A program made the position numbers and the translations under genes. Shown piece by piece: positions 1 through 6,189 of a DNA stretch of 6,360 nt (the stretch's first letter is position 1; each line of letters begins with the position of its first letter). The stretch is taken from contig CAZCXH010000216.1 in the NCBI GenBank assembly GCA_964502525.1, forward strand, positions 1 through 6,360, given 5' to 3'. A model generated the notes under the pieces. It had not been told where the DNA came from. It saw only the letters and a list, made by a program, of their open reading frames with translations, and ran no database searches. Origin of the DNA: DATLYB01 sp964502525. GTDB taxonomy: Bacteria; Bacteroidota; Bacteroidia; Chitinophagales; CAIOSU01.

Positions 1-189
1 GCATTCGGAACCGTGTTTATTTTCATTGGAATATTTTGCGTGAAGGCGGCTTTCCATAAGAGAATATACAAAGAAGCCGCGCAGGGCATTCCTGTGAAAC
101 AGGGCAGCAAAGCGCTGCTGATTTCAGCCGGTGTCATTTGTTTTGCGGTGGGACTTTTCTTAATCTTATCATCGCTAAAAATTATCTGA
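1..189 (+). CDS. C-terminal part of a small membrane protein, unrecognised (5' end outside the window)
   Basis: Frame 1 is open from the first base to a TGA at 187-189, giving 62 residues of a protein whose start lies to the left. The visible part has two hydrophobic stretches, about residues 1-18 (rich in Phe, Ile, Gly) and 38-59 (rich in Leu, Ile, Val, Ala). They are separated by a polar, positively charged loop (about 19-37, with His-Lys-Arg and several Lys). This is what the end of an inner-membrane protein with two closing transmembrane helices looks like. No motif identifies the family, so I do not name a function. Its stop lies only two bases before the peroxiredoxin start, so the two genes are probably co-transcribed and may be translationally coupled. 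Confidence 0.6.
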   Translation, partial: AFGTVFIFIGIFCVKAAFHKRIYKEAAQGIPVKQGSKALLISAGVICFAVGLFLILSSLKII

Positions 190-191
190 AC

Positions 192-656
192 ATGCAACTC
201 AAAGAAGGCGACAAAGCCCCTGCAATCAAAGCAAAAGACCAGAGCGGAAAAACCGTTTCGCTCAGCGATTTCAAAGGGAATAAGGTGATTTTGTATTTCT
301 ATCCCAAAGACGACACACCCGGCTGCACCAAAGAAGCCTGCAACCTCCGCGACAATTACGCGATGCTGAAAAAGAAAGGATTTGAAGTGATTGGCGTAAG
401 CACCGACAACGAGAAGTCGCACCGGAAATTCATTGACAAATATGAGCTGCCGTTTACGCTGCTTGTTGATGAGGAAAAGAAAATCGTGAACGACTATGGC
501 GTGTGGGGCAAAAAGAAATTCATGGGCAGAGAATACATGGGCACCAACCGCACTACATTCATCATTTCCGAAGAAGGCAAGATTGAAAAAATCATTACAA
601 AAGTAGATACTGCAGATTCAGCGAAACAAGCGCTGGAGGCGCTGGAGGAGAAATAA
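192..656 (+). CDS. bcp: Thiol peroxidase, Bcp/PrxQ-type peroxiredoxin
   Basis: This enzyme reduces hydrogen peroxide and organic hydroperoxides in the cytoplasm, using thioredoxin or a similar thiol donor for recycling. The protein is 154 residues, the normal length for the family. The thioredoxin fold shows the peroxidatic motif DDTPGCTKEAC at residues 40-50: Cys45 is the peroxidatic cysteine, Thr42 its partner, and Cys50, five residues on, is the usual resolving cysteine of alpha-type Bcp (same numbering as the E. coli protein). Arg120 in TNRTTF is the conserved active-site arginine. I chose the ATG at 192 because family members begin at this point; an in-frame ATG at 138 would add 18 residues overlapping the upstream gene. 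No clear Shine-Dalgarno sequence is present. The gene follows the upstream membrane-protein gene by two bases, so it probably lacks its own promoter here. Confidence 0.95.
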   Translation: MQLKEGDKAPAIKAKDQSGKTVSLSDFKGNKVILYFYPKDDTPGCTKEACNLRDNYAMLKKKGFEVIGVSTDNEKSHRKFIDKYELPFTLLVDEEKKIVNDYGVWGKKKFMGREYMGTNRTTFIISEEGKIEKIITKVDTADSAKQALEALEEK

Positions 657-708
657 TTATATTTGGTTACAGATTTTGGAGGTGATGGCGGATTGAGGCT
701 GTTAAGAG

Positions 709-739
709 TTGATTATAGAATTATTCCCGTCTATCTTTG
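709..739 (+). promoter_or_regulatory. Bacteroidota-type promoter for the toxin-antitoxin pair
   Basis: TATCTTTG at 732-739 is an exact match to the Bacteroidota -7 element TAnnTTTG. TTG at 709-711 fits the -33 element with a 20-base gap, within the usual range. Transcription would start only a few bases before the ATG at 751, so the message would be almost leaderless. No obvious palindromic operator overlaps it. The match and spacing are seen in the sequence; promoter activity is inferred. Confidence 0.6.
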
Positions 740-750
740 GATAACGTTTT

Positions 751-972
751 ATGGCGAAAATATCCGGAGTAACATTAGACAAAACTAAAAGAGGTGAAAT
801 CAGGAAGATTACGCTTGACTTGAAGCGTCTTGATAATGAGTTGCAGGAAATAGTGGAAGATTTGCTTGACCATTTAATCATCGAGCAAAGAAAAAACGAA
901 CCTACAGTTCCGTTTGAGGAAGTTGTAAAGAAATTAGACCGGAAGCACGGCATCAGGCGGAAAGCTAAATGA
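751..972 (+). CDS. Probable antitoxin of a type II toxin-antitoxin pair
   Basis: This 73-residue, highly charged protein is encoded immediately before a RelE/ParE-type toxin and overlaps it by four bases (ATGA at 969-972), the classic antitoxin-first arrangement. The N-terminal part (about 3-25) alternates hydrophobic and polar residues as paired beta strands would. Residues about 26-45 (LDNELQEIVEDLLDHLI) look like an amphipathic helix. The C-terminal part contains VPFEEVVKKLDRKHG (53-67), resembling the toxin-wrapping tail of RelB/Phd-like antitoxins, and ends in a basic tail. It is not a clear ribbon-helix-helix or HTH protein, so the DNA-binding mode and exact family remain open. By analogy it should neutralise the toxin and repress its own promoter. 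Function is inferred mainly from position; the antitoxin role is likely, the family assignment is not. Confidence 0.75.
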   Translation: MAKISGVTLDKTKRGEIRKITLDLKRLDNELQEIVEDLLDHLIIEQRKNEPTVPFEEVVKKLDRKHGIRRKAK

Positions 973-1226
973 GCTACCGGGTTATATTCACGAAGTCAGC
1001 GGAAAAAGACCTCGCTGAAATTCCCAAATCGCATTACAGCAATATTGTTACCCATATTGCAAATCTTGCAGAAAATCCTCGTCCCCGTGGCGTAAAAAAA
1101 CTGAAAGGCTATGACAATACTTACCGGATCAGAATTGCGTCTTACCGTGTGCTGTTCGAAGTAAAGGATGAAATTGTAACTGTTCTGGTTGTAGCCATCG
1201 CGCATAGAAAGAATGTTTATGATTAG
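969..1226 (+). CDS. RelE/ParE-family toxin
   Basis: The protein is 85 residues, the usual size of RelE/ParE superfamily toxins. It shows their typical layout: an N-terminal strand (YRVIFTKSAEKDL, 3-15), a helical segment (about 16-35), the turn NPRPRGVKKLKG (36-47), then strands with YRIRIASYRVLFEV (52-65) and the end AIAHRKNVYD (76-85). Basic residues Lys43, Lys44, Lys46, Arg53, Arg55, Arg60 and the His79-Arg80/Tyr84 end fit the RelE-like mRNA interferase branch, which cleaves mRNA on the ribosome. ParE-like gyrase poisoning cannot be excluded from sequence alone. The start codon overlaps the antitoxin stop (ATGA), implying coupled translation. The gene is intact. The pair is poorer in GC than mutL, which suggests separate acquisition. 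Confidence 0.88.
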   Translation: MSYRVIFTKSAEKDLAEIPKSHYSNIVTHIANLAENPRPRGVKKLKGYDNTYRIRIASYRVLFEVKDEIVTVLVVAIAHRKNVYD

Positions 1227-1235
1227 GTGGGACGT

Positions 1236-1266
1236 TTACCAATCCACTACCCAATCCGTAACTTTA
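1236..1266 (+). promoter_or_regulatory. Possible weak promoter upstream of mutL
   Basis: TAACTTTA at 1259-1266 matches the Bacteroidota -7 element TAnnTTTG except for the last base. A poor -33 candidate (TTA at 1236-1238) lies 20 bases upstream. Transcription would start about 10 bases before the mutL ATG. The 56-base gap after the toxin gene leaves room for a separate promoter, but this match is imperfect and mutL could equally be read from the toxin-antitoxin promoter. Confidence 0.25.
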
Positions 1267-1282
1267 CCCTCTCAACTTATTC

Positions 1283-3115
1283 ATGTCCGACATTATCCAC
1301 CTTCTCCCTGATTCTATTGCCAACCAGATTGCTGCCGGTGAGGTGATTCAGCGTCCGGCTTCGGCTGTGAAGGAGCTGATGGAAAACTCGATTGACGCAG
1401 GCAGCGCTTCAATTGCTTTGATTGTAAGAGATGCCGGCAAAACCTTGCTGCAAGTGGTGGACAACGGGTGCGGCATGTCGGAAACGGACGCGCGCATGTC
1501 GTTCGAGCGGCACGCCACTTCAAAAATCAGGACGATTGACGATCTGTTTGCCATCCGCACAATGGGCTTCCGCGGAGAAGCGCTGGCTTCCATCGCGGCT
1601 GTGGCGCAGGTGGAGTTGAAAACAAAGAAGACGGAAGAGGAAATCGGCACGCATCTGATTGTTGAAGGCTCGGAGGTGAAGTTGCAGGAACCCTGCCAGA
1701 CGCCTGCCGGCACGAACCTCAGCGTGAAAAATCTTTTTTACAATGTTCCCGCGCGAAGGAATTTTCTCCGCTCCAATCCTGTGGAGATGCGACATATCAT
1801 CGAGGAATTCCAGCGCATCGCGCTCGCGCATCCCGACATCTTCTTTTCGCTGACGCACAACGACATGGAGATTTTTCATCTCAAGCCCGGCAAGCTGCGC
1901 CAGCGCATCACCTCCATTTTCGGAAGCAGTTCCAATGAGAGGCTCGTTCCCGTTGACGAGCAAACGGGCGTGGTGAAAATTCTTGGCTACATCGGAAAGC
2001 CTGATTTCGCCCGTAAAACACGCGGTGAGCAATACTTCTTTGTGAACGGAAGGTTTATCCGCAACAATTATCTCAGCCATGCGGTATTTATCAACTTCGA
2101 AGAACTGATTCCTAACGGAAGCTATCCGTTTTTTGTGCTGTTCATTGACATCGAGCCTGCCACGATTGACATCAACGTGCATCCCACCAAGCAGGAGATA
2201 AAATTTGAAGATGAAAAGCTGGTTTACGGATTTGTGCGGGCTGCGGTGCGCCATGCTCTTGCGAAATACAGTGTCACGCCAACCATAGATTTCGAGCAGG
2301 AGCAGGCGTTGAACGAATTGCAGGCTCAGGGTTTTTTGAAAACAAAGCCTCTTGCCGCACCGGTTGAATCTGTTGAACCGGAAAGAAGCCAGGGTGGTTT
2401 CTCCGCAAGATTTGAAACGAGGCAATCAAAAAACTGGGAACAACTGTATGAGGTGGCGGCTAAGGATGGAAATGCAGGGTTGGCAACCGCCAGCATTTTC
2501 ATGGCGGAGGCGGATGAAGAAGAAATCCTCGTGGAGAAAGCCCAGAACGAACCCATCCAGATTCACAACCGATTCATTTTGTCGCAAATCAAATCAGGAT
2601 TTATTGTTATTGACCAGCAGGCGGCACATGAGCGCATCCTTTATGAGAGATACCTTCGGGCATTGAACCGCCATACTCCCGGAAGCCAGAAACAACTGTT
2701 TCCGAAATCCGTGACTTTCAGTCCTGATGATGCGGTGCTGCTGAAGCAGATCCTTCCCGAAATCAACGCGATGGGATTTGACGTTCAGGAATTCGGCAAC
2801 GATACGTTTGTGGTTCACGGATTGCCATCAGACATTGAGGTTAACGAAGGCGATGAACAGGCGATGCTGGAGCAGTTGCTCGAAAATTACAAAAACAACC
2901 TTGCTATTCTGAAGCTCGACAAACGCGATGGGCTTGCGCGGTCGCTGGCGCAGCAGGCTTCCATCAAATCAGGCAAGCAGTTAAGCGTAAAGGAAATGAA
3001 GTCCCTGATTGACGAGCTTTTTGCCTGCGAGCAGCCGTACATCGCGCCCAACAAGCGGAATACCTTTCTTACTTTTGATTTTGATGAAATGGAAAAACGC
3101 TTTGCCCAGAAATAA
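1283..3115 (+). CDS. mutL: DNA mismatch repair protein MutL
   Basis: MutL couples MutS mismatch recognition to strand incision and repair. The 610-residue protein is full length. The N-terminal GHKL ATPase domain (about 1-330) has NQIAAGEVIQRPASAVKELM (14-33), Glu31 and Asn35 for ATP/Mg binding, DNGCGM (60-65), RHATSK (76-81), GFRGEAL (95-101) and HPTKQEIKF with Lys303. A low-complexity acidic linker (about 335-425) precedes the C-terminal dimerisation domain. That domain has DQQAAHERILYE at 444-455, one change (His to Gln446) from the endonuclease motif DQHAxxExxxxE. The ACK- and CPHGRP-type motifs are replaced (QASIK at 558-562; PYIAPNKRN at 585-593), so nuclease competence is uncertain. 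QKQLFP (469-474) resembles a sliding-clamp-binding motif. The start gives the family's usual N-terminus; no strong ribosome binding site is visible. The next gene begins 19 bases downstream. Confidence 0.97.
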   Translation: MSDIIHLLPDSIANQIAAGEVIQRPASAVKELMENSIDAGSASIALIVRDAGKTLLQVVDNGCGMSETDARMSFERHATSKIRTIDDLFAIRTMGFRGEALASIAAVAQVELKTKKTEEEIGTHLIVEGSEVKLQEPCQTPAGTNLSVKNLFYNVPARRNFLRSNPVEMRHIIEEFQRIALAHPDIFFSLTHNDMEIFHLKPGKLRQRITSIFGSSSNERLVPVDEQTGVVKILGYIGKPDFARKTRGEQYFFVNGRFIRNNYLSHAVFINFEELIPNGSYPFFVLFIDIEPATIDINVHPTKQEIKFEDEKLVYGFVRAAVRHALAKYSVTPTIDFEQEQALNELQAQGFLKTKPLAAPVESVEPERSQGGFSARFETRQSKNWEQLYEVAAKDGNAGLATASIFMAEADEEEILVEKAQNEPIQIHNRFILSQIKSGFIVIDQQAAHERILYERYLRALNRHTPGSQKQLFPKSVTFSPDDAVLLKQILPEINAMGFDVQEFGNDTFVVHGLPSDIEVNEGDEQAMLEQLLENYKNNLAILKLDKRDGLARSLAQQASIKSGKQLSVKEMKSLIDELFACEQPYIAPNKRNTFLTFDFDEMEKRFAQK

Positions 3116-3134
3116 CCGGGCTTGAACCTCCCTG

Positions 3135-3812
3135 ATGAACGATTTCCGATCTTACAGAATTAACGCAATGCCCGAGGTGGTCAAGAACCTCCTCATCCTG
3201 AACGTGCTGATGTACCTCGCAACTATAGTTGCCGAGAATATGGGCGTTGATTTAACCCGCAAGCTGGGGCTGTTCTACATCGGCAGCGATTATTTCCGCC
3301 CATACCAGTTTATCACCCACATGTTCATGCATGGCAGCCTGCTGCACATCTTTTCCAATATGTTCGCATTGTGGATGTTCGGCATGCGTCTTGAAAATTA
3401 CTGGGGCGCCAAGCGGTTTTTGTTTTTTTATTTCTTCTGCGGTTTGGGAGCGGCTTTTATCCATTCCACCGTTACGTATTTTGAAATTCAACATTTGGAG
3501 AGCACCGTAGCTGATCCGGCATATCTCATGATGATGAAAAACATGCCTACTGTAGGCGCATCAGGCGCTGTGTTCGGTGTGCTGCTTGCCTTCGGGATGA
3601 TTTTCCCCAATACGCAGCTCATGCTTTTGTTTCCTCCCATTCCCATCAGGGCTAAGTTTTTCGTTTTCTTCTATGCCATATTCGAATTATATGCGGGAGT
3701 ATCGAGCCTTCAGGGCGGAAGCAACATAGCCCACTTCGCCCACCTTGGCGGAATGCTTTTCGGGTATATTCTCATCAAGTATTGGAACAGAGGAAGAAGG
3801 GAATTTTATTAG
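3135..3812 (+). CDS. Rhomboid family intramembrane serine protease (first of two)
   Basis: The protein is 225 residues and consists of little more than the rhomboid core. It cleaves transmembrane substrates inside the cytoplasmic membrane; the substrate is unknown. Hydrophobic segments lie near residues 15-34, 68-86, 94-113, 138-157, 172-190 and 199-216, consistent with six helices. The catalytic Ser143 is in GASGAVFG (141-148) and His203 in AHFAHLGG (199-206), forming the Ser/His dyad. His71 and Asn75 in HIFSN match the oxyanion-hole HxxxN motif of helix 2, so all expected active-site residues are present. The tail after the last helix is short and basic. The gene starts 19 bases after the mutL stop and is probably in the same transcript. 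The ATG at 3135 gives a normal short cytoplasmic N-terminus. Confidence 0.95.
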   Translation: MNDFRSYRINAMPEVVKNLLILNVLMYLATIVAENMGVDLTRKLGLFYIGSDYFRPYQFITHMFMHGSLLHIFSNMFALWMFGMRLENYWGAKRFLFFYFFCGLGAAFIHSTVTYFEIQHLESTVADPAYLMMMKNMPTVGASGAVFGVLLAFGMIFPNTQLMLLFPPIPIRAKFFVFFYAIFELYAGVSSLQGGSNIAHFAHLGGMLFGYILIKYWNRGRREFY

Positions 3813-3823
3813 CGGCATGAAAA

Positions 3824-3887
3824 TGTTTACGGTTTGCGGTTTACAGCGGTAGGCAATTTGGAAACTGTAAACCGTAAACAGTAAACC
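3824..3887. repeat. Long imperfect hairpin formed by inverted heptamer arrays
   Basis: The left arm 3824-3846 and right arm 3865-3887 (23 nt each) are near-perfect reverse complements separated by an 18-base loop. Differences are one G-T position (wobble in RNA), one G-A mismatch and the outermost pair. The left arm consists of three GTTTNCN units (3825-3831, 3832-3838, 3839-3845); the right arm is part of the six-unit AAACNGN array. In RNA it would form a stable stem between the two rhomboid genes. No U-run follows, so it is not a classical intrinsic terminator. Confidence 0.8.
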
Positions 3888-3903
3888 GTAAACAGCAAAC
3901 TGA
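3862..3903 (+). repeat. Six-unit tandem heptamer array (AAACNGN) upstream of rhomboid 2
   Basis: Six consecutive 7-base units read AAACTGT, AAACCGT, AAACAGT, AAACCGT, AAACAGC, AAACTGA. All keep AAAC at positions 1-4 and G at 6, while positions 5 and 7 vary. The array ends five bases before the ATG at 3909, so it occupies the place where a ribosome binding site would be. The period of seven is exact with no indels. Confidence 0.9.
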
Positions 3904-3908
3904 ACGCC

Positions 3909-4805
3909 ATGTACGGCAACACCTCCATTTGGGATGACATCAAGCGTGAGTTCTTCAGCGGGAATGTGGTGAGCCAGCTCATCATCATCAACGTGCTGGT
4001 TTTCGTGGTGATCAACCTGGTTACGGTAGCGATTTTTCTTGCCTCCGGCAGTACGGTGAATCCGGTATTGCCCTGGATCATGATTCCCGCTGATGTCGTG
4101 CAGTTGCTGAAACGGCCGTGGACGCTGCTCACGCACATGTTTGCGCACTTTGGCATCTGGCATCTGCTTTTCAACATGCTCTGGCTGTTCTGGTTTGGGA
4201 AGATCATCCAGGAGTTTATCGGAAATAAAAAAATATTGCCGCTCTTCATTTACGGAGGGCTGTGCGGAGCCGCCTTGCTCATCATCTCTTATAATATTTT
4301 CCCGGGACTGCAATCAGACCTGCCTTACGTCAGCGCGCTGGGCGCCTCTGCCGGGGTGCTTGCCATTGTGGTGGCAGCAGCCACATTGGTGCCTGACTAT
4401 ACGGTATTCCTGCTCTTTTTTGGCGCGGTGAAAATAAAATATATTGCCTTATTCATGGTGATACTCGATATGGTGAGCATCCCCGGGCTGAACAGCGGTG
4501 GCAGGATTGCGCATCTTGGCGGAGCGCTGTTCGGGTATGTGTTCATCAAGCAGTTGCAGGTGGGGCATGACTGGTCGAAGCCGTTCAATAATTTTCTTGA
4601 TGCAATGGCGGGGCTATTCAGGAAAAAAGAGCCGCGCATGGTTTACAAAACCGATTCGCAGGAGCGAAAAAGGAAGCAAAGCGATTATCCGCAGGACAAG
4701 CAGCAACAGGTGGACGCCATTCTCGACAAAATCGCGCGCTCGGGATATGACAGCCTTTCAAAAGAGGAGAAAGAATTTTTGTTCAAGGTAAGCAAGGATG
4801 AATAA
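3909..4805 (+). CDS. Rhomboid family intramembrane serine protease with soluble C-terminal extension (second of two)
   Basis: This 298-residue protein has a rhomboid core plus a tail. Hydrophobic segments lie near 22-46, 82-99, 109-128, 143-160, 164-187 and 199-214. The catalytic Ser147 is in GASAG (145-149), His202 in AHLGG (201-205), and His85/Asn89 in HLLFN form the helix-2 HxxxN motif, so it should be an active protease. After the last helix comes a charged cytoplasmic tail. A basic, glutamine-rich linker (about 237-266) leads to VDAILDKIARSGYDSLSKEE (268-287), a short helical domain I know from the second rhomboid in Bacteroidota; I believe it corresponds to Pfam DUF6576, but that name is from memory. 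The N-terminal IWDDIKREF before helix 1 is also typical of this paralogue and supports the ATG at 3909. Heptamer arrays flank the gene on both sides. Confidence 0.95.
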   Translation: MYGNTSIWDDIKREFFSGNVVSQLIIINVLVFVVINLVTVAIFLASGSTVNPVLPWIMIPADVVQLLKRPWTLLTHMFAHFGIWHLLFNMLWLFWFGKIIQEFIGNKKILPLFIYGGLCGAALLIISYNIFPGLQSDLPYVSALGASAGVLAIVVAAATLVPDYTVFLLFFGAVKIKYIALFMVILDMVSIPGLNSGGRIAHLGGALFGYVFIKQLQVGHDWSKPFNNFLDAMAGLFRKKEPRMVYKTDSQERKRKQSDYPQDKQQQVDAILDKIARSGYDSLSKEEKEFLFKVSKDE

Positions 4806-4807
4806 CT

Positions 4808-4849
4808 GTTTACGGTTAACTGTTTTCAGTTTTCAGTTTTCAGTTTGCC
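4808..4849 (-). repeat. Six-unit tandem heptamer array downstream of rhomboid 2 (opposite orientation)
   Basis: Read on the + strand the six units are GTTTACG, GTTAACT, GTTTTCA, GTTTTCA, GTTTTCA, GTTTGCC; on the - strand they fit AAACNGN apart from one base in the second unit. This is the same family as the array at 3862-3903 but inverted, with the same unit number and length (42 bp). Positions 4806-4836 match the reverse complement of the upstream array at about 27 of 31 bases. The array begins two bases after the rhomboid 2 stop. Confidence 0.85.
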
Positions 4850-4884
4850 CATTTGTAAGAATTCAACAGCAGGCTCGCCAAAGC

Positions 4885-5964
4885 ATGAGCGCCCTTCTAT
4901 CAATTGTCAGGAACCTCCTTTTGCTTGCAAACCTGCTCTGTGTCTTTGCGTTCCTGATTTCCTGCCTTGCACCGTTTATCAGCCCGGCAACGTTTTGGCC
5001 GGTTGCATTCGCAGGCTTCGGATTCATGCCCCTGCTCTTTGCAAATGTCGCATGGATATTTTTCTGGTTGCTGTTCAAAATGAGATACGCGGTGTTCTCA
5101 CTGCTTGCTGTTTTATTGAGTTGGTGGAACATATCCAACCATTTTAACCTGTCCGGGTGCGTCAGCCAGTCGCAGGGGGTATATTCCATCATGACTTTTA
5201 ATGTCAAGGTGTTTAACCTTTATGACTGGACTCACAACGAGCAATCGAAAAACGCCATCCTCCAGTTGATATCAAACGCTAACCCAGATATTCTTTGCAT
5301 GCAGGAGTTTTATACCGATGATTCCGAGGCAAAGAATACCGTGGCGCTTCTCAGCCAAATCTATCCCTACTATCATTTTCACAAAACGCTGACCAATGAT
5401 GTCCGCTATCATTGGGGCATCGCCACGTTTTCGAAATTTCCCATCGTTGACAGGGAGGCGATGATTTTCAAGGATGTGAAGCATAACCTTGCCATCTTCT
5501 CAGATATACCAATCGGAAGCGATACGCTGAGAATATTTAACGCACATCTTCAATCCATCTACCTGGGTCCTGAAGAATTTGAAGGCATGAAGCATCTGCA
5601 AACAAAGTCAGAAGCGGAATTTATTTTCTGGCGTCTTTTCAATAAGTTGCATGATGGCTTTATCAGGCGCACCTCGCAGGCAGAGATACTTGCTGAAGAA
5701 ATTTCAGCAAGCCCGCATAAAGTTTTAGTGTGCGCTGATTTTAATGACACCCCCAATTCCTACACCTACCGCACCGTTTCAGAGGGATTGACCGACTCGT
5801 TCAGGGAGCATGGCTGCCTCATGGGGCGCACTTATTCTAAGCCGGCTGCTTTCAGGATTGATTATATCCTGGCAGACAAGCGGATCGAACTCCTCTCGCA
5901 CCAGGTCATCTGGAATAATGAATCGGACCATTATGCCGTGAAGGCTTCTTTTAACATTGAATAA
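4885..5964 (+). CDS. Membrane-anchored endonuclease/exonuclease/phosphatase (EEP) family protein
   Basis: This 359-residue protein has an N-terminal membrane anchor and an EEP (DNase I-like) domain, a metal-dependent phosphodiesterase/phosphatase fold. Hydrophobic helices span about 5-27, 38-63 and 68-82, after which the catalytic domain (about 99-357) should face the periplasm. Core motifs are complete: TFNVK (104-108, Asn106), QE (140-141, metal-binding Glu141), GIATFSKFPI (178-187), NAHLQS (219-224, Asn219/His221), CADFNDTP (283-290, Asp285/Asn287), IDYIL (325-329, Asp326) and SDHYAV (347-352, Asp348/His349). The substrate (nucleic acid, lipid or phosphoinositide-like) cannot be told. An in-frame ATG at 4798 overlaps the rhomboid 2 stop, but its extra 29 codons would run through the heptamer repeat; the ATG at 4885 gives MSALLSIVRNLLLLANLL, the normal N-terminus of this family. 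It probably ends the mutL-rhomboid operon. Confidence 0.9.
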   Translation: MSALLSIVRNLLLLANLLCVFAFLISCLAPFISPATFWPVAFAGFGFMPLLFANVAWIFFWLLFKMRYAVFSLLAVLLSWWNISNHFNLSGCVSQSQGVYSIMTFNVKVFNLYDWTHNEQSKNAILQLISNANPDILCMQEFYTDDSEAKNTVALLSQIYPYYHFHKTLTNDVRYHWGIATFSKFPIVDREAMIFKDVKHNLAIFSDIPIGSDTLRIFNAHLQSIYLGPEEFEGMKHLQTKSEAEFIFWRLFNKLHDGFIRRTSQAEILAEEISASPHKVLVCADFNDTPNSYTYRTVSEGLTDSFREHGCLMGRTYSKPAAFRIDYILADKRIELLSHQVIWNNESDHYAVKASFNIE

Positions 5965-6189
5965 GAGTTGCTATCGCTATGGGCATCCATACGGTAGAGA
6001 TCTGCGAGCAGTTGATGAACAGCGTGGGACGGCACCAATATCCCTTGGTCGGCAGCGCGCAGCTCGTCTGGAAGAACTCCGTGCCTTCGCGCTTGCCCAG
6101 GCTCCGGTAGCCTTCGATGGTTTCGAGTTGCGCACGGGAGTTGATGATAAGGTGAATAAGGTTGTTACCTTGGCAGGTATTGATGGTTG

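Noticed and set aside
138..191. Upstream in-frame ATG that would lengthen the peroxiredoxin by 18 residues
   Set aside because: It lies inside the upstream membrane-protein gene, and the family's N-terminus and E. coli-like numbering (Cys45, Cys50) fit the ATG at 192.
1520..2425. Long - strand open frame inside mutL (301 codons)
   Set aside because: It is a shadow of the mutL coding strand; mutL shows all family motifs over this stretch and the antisense translation has none.
3824..3887. Intrinsic terminator after rhomboid 1
   Set aside because: The hairpin is strong, but no T-run follows the right arm; more heptamers follow instead.
3825..3903. CRISPR-like repeats between the rhomboid genes
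   Set aside because: Units are only 7 bases and directly adjacent with no spacers, and no cas genes are nearby. It is a tandem array, not CRISPR.
3687..4313. 208-codon - strand open frame across the rhomboid gap
   Set aside because: It overlaps both rhomboid genes and runs through the heptamer repeat, whose translation gives a meaningless repeat peptide.
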